Of a DNA stretch of 64,000 bases, positions 62,994-64,000 are shown one piece after another. The position numbers were made by a program, and so were the translations under genes. The DNA is from Limihaloglobus sulfuriphilus (lineage in GTDB: Bacteria > Planctomycetota > Phycisphaerae > Sedimentisphaerales > Sedimentisphaeraceae), in contig NZ_CP019646.1 in NCBI RefSeq assembly GCF_001999965.1, forward strand, positions 1,364,001-1,428,000, read 5' to 3'. Numbering within the stretch: position 1 is the first letter of the stretch; the number at the start of each line of letters is the position of its first letter. A model generated the notes under the pieces. The model was not told the origin of the DNA. It saw only the letters and a list, made by a program, of their open reading frames with translations, and ran no database searches.

Positions 62994-64000
62994 GGTTCTT
63001 CCGGTTAATGAGTAGGTATCTTTACAAAAAAAGACATGGCTGTATTATATGTGGAAAAAAATAAAACCACATATTTGGAGATATAGCCATGTCCATATCG
63101 TTTTTGCATCATACTTTCAAAACACCTGGAGTTCAACACATTAGTTCTTTTTTTTTTTTGCGACAGAACCGTTCTCAATTGCCGTCTGCACCCTAATTAT
63201 GAGAGGTGCTCTAACTGCAAGTCTCGTAATACTATACACTACGGTAAGAGAACAAGAACTTTCAAGATGCTTCCTGTGGGCAACACAAAAGTTGAAATGT
63301 CAGTCAGCATTCCCCGTCTGCACTGCAATGATTGCGGCAGCATTCGCCAGCCCGATTTACCCTTTGCTGATCCTAAAAAGCATTACGTCAGGGCCTTAAA
63401 GCGTTACGTAATTGACCTGTGCAGGTTAGCTTCTATCCGCGATGTTGCACAGATAACGGGATTGAGCTGGGATACGGTTAAAGATATTCATAAAGAGTAC
63501 TTACAGAAAAAGTACAAGTCGATAAACCTCAAAACAGTCCGCCGGATAGCGATCGATGAAAAGTACCTGGGCAAGAAACGTAAATTCATTACCATAGTAT
63601 TTGATCTGGATATGGGCAGGGTAATACATGTTGGAAATGGTAAGGGCAAGGATGCTCTAAAGGGATTCTGGAAACGCCTGAAAACTTCAAAGGCCAAAAT
63701 CAAGGCAGTCGCCACAGATATGGCCAGCGGGTATATTTTTGCTGTGATGGATAATCTACCCAAAGCAGAGCTTGTACTGGATCACTTCCATCTGGTTAAA
63801 TGGTTCAATGAGAAGCTTACAAGACTGCGAAGGCAAATGTTTAATGAAGCTGATCTGATTGGCAAAAAAATCTTGAAGGGTTCAAGGTGGTTGTTGCTTA
63901 AATGTCCTGAAAATCTCAAGATACATTCACAACAGAATAAAGATGAACGCTATCGTTTACAGCAGGCTCTGGAGTTAAATCAGCCTCTTGCAACGGCATA
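62994..64000 (+). mobile_element. ISL3-family insertion sequence, left part (runs off the window)
   Basis: The left end GGTTCTTCCGGTTAATGAG fits ISL3 terminal repeats (GG-T/C-TCTT start). The transposase frame follows at 63089. The right end and target duplication are outside the window. Confidence 0.75.
63089..64000 (+). pseudogene. ISL3-family transposase, frameshifted at a T12 run, partial
   Basis: The N-terminus starts at the ATG at 63089 (MSISFLHHTFKTPGVQHISS), typical of ISL3 transposases. After a run of twelve T (63148-63159) the frame is lost and closes within ~15 codons. The family sequence continues in another frame from ~63159 to the window end: zinc-ribbon pairs RCSNCKSRN and LHCNDCGSIRQ, then DVAQITGLSWDTVKDIHKEYL, the first catalytic Asp in IAIDEKYLGK, GKGKDALKGFW, and Asp in AVATDMASGY and LVLDHFHLVKWFNEKL. 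A one-base change in the T run would restore it; slippage on the run is possible. The C-terminus is beyond the window. Confidence 0.82.

Noticed and set aside
37047-63000. CRISPR array
   Set aside because: The repeats in this region are long coding-segment duplications of Rhs and IS ends, without regular short repeats and spacers.
63199-63399. Open frame of 66 aa on the plus strand
   Set aside because: It is an out-of-frame reading of the ISL3 transposase, whose zinc-ribbon and DDE residues are in another frame.

Overview
The window looks like a chromosomal segment of a marine-type planctomycete, most likely class Phycisphaerae (Sedimentisphaerales-like). This is inferred from several things occurring together: many Cys-type sulfatases with Tat signals, single or paired dockerin-like EF-hand repeats, PEP-CTERM tails, an H-x9-DG prepilin-like protein, and a giant YD-repeat (Rhs) protein. 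No phylogenetic marker was available, so the class assignment is an inference.

Layout. (1) 1-5250: a HAD phosphatase, a small unknown protein, a YtrA-type GntR/ABC transporter operon with a clear operator, then tRNA-Tyr and tRNA-Met. (2) 5492-36751: a polysaccharide-degradation locus, almost all on the minus strand. It holds four sulfatases (one with a nonsense codon in its signal peptide), a GPH-type sugar symporter, a GH38-like protein, a DUF3604 protein, three paralogues of an unassigned TIM-barrel-like family, beta-helix/pectate-lyase-3-like proteins, several secreted repeat proteins and a LacI-type regulator. Four transcription units start from near-identical promoters (TTGACA-16/18-TAnnAT type), each followed directly by a 16-bp LacI-type palindrome (TTTAAACCGTTTTAAA), so the locus looks like one substrate-responsive regulon. 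(3) 36931-37046: tRNA-Glu and its terminator, at the edge of a more AT-rich accessory region. (4) 37543-57199: a polymorphic-toxin locus. A 2580-aa secreted Rhs protein (49457-57199) is followed by a tandem series of promoterless tip cassettes, each repeating the last ~230 residues of the Rhs core and then a different ~200-aa C-terminal tip, and each followed at once by a small membrane-anchored protein (candidate immunity). Two cassettes are split by complete insertion sequences with clean target duplications: IS66-type at 39099-41612 and IS21-type at 43573-46246. (5) 58109-60548: a RuvB-like AAA+ ATPase, a small HTH protein and an intact tyrosine recombinase in one plus-strand operon, divergent from the Rhs gene. 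(6) 60598-64000: a dockerin-bearing surface protein, a PEP-CTERM protein, an XRE regulator with a palindromic operator, and the 5' part of an ISL3-type element whose transposase is frameshifted at a T12 run.

How the genes work together. In region 2 the secreted sulfatases, barrel-type putative glycosidases and beta-helix proteins would strip and cut a sulfated polysaccharide. The symporter would import the products, and the cytoplasmic GH38-like protein may act on them. The substrate cannot be read from the sequence. In region 4 the array has the structure expected of a toxin that swaps its tip with silent downstream cassettes by homologous recombination, each tip carrying its own immunity gene. 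All four candidate immunity proteins are membrane-anchored and the tips share a CC-x4/5-C core, which suggests toxins acting outside the cytoplasm. This tip family, and the RuvB-like/recombinase module beside it, are the most novel-looking parts of the window.
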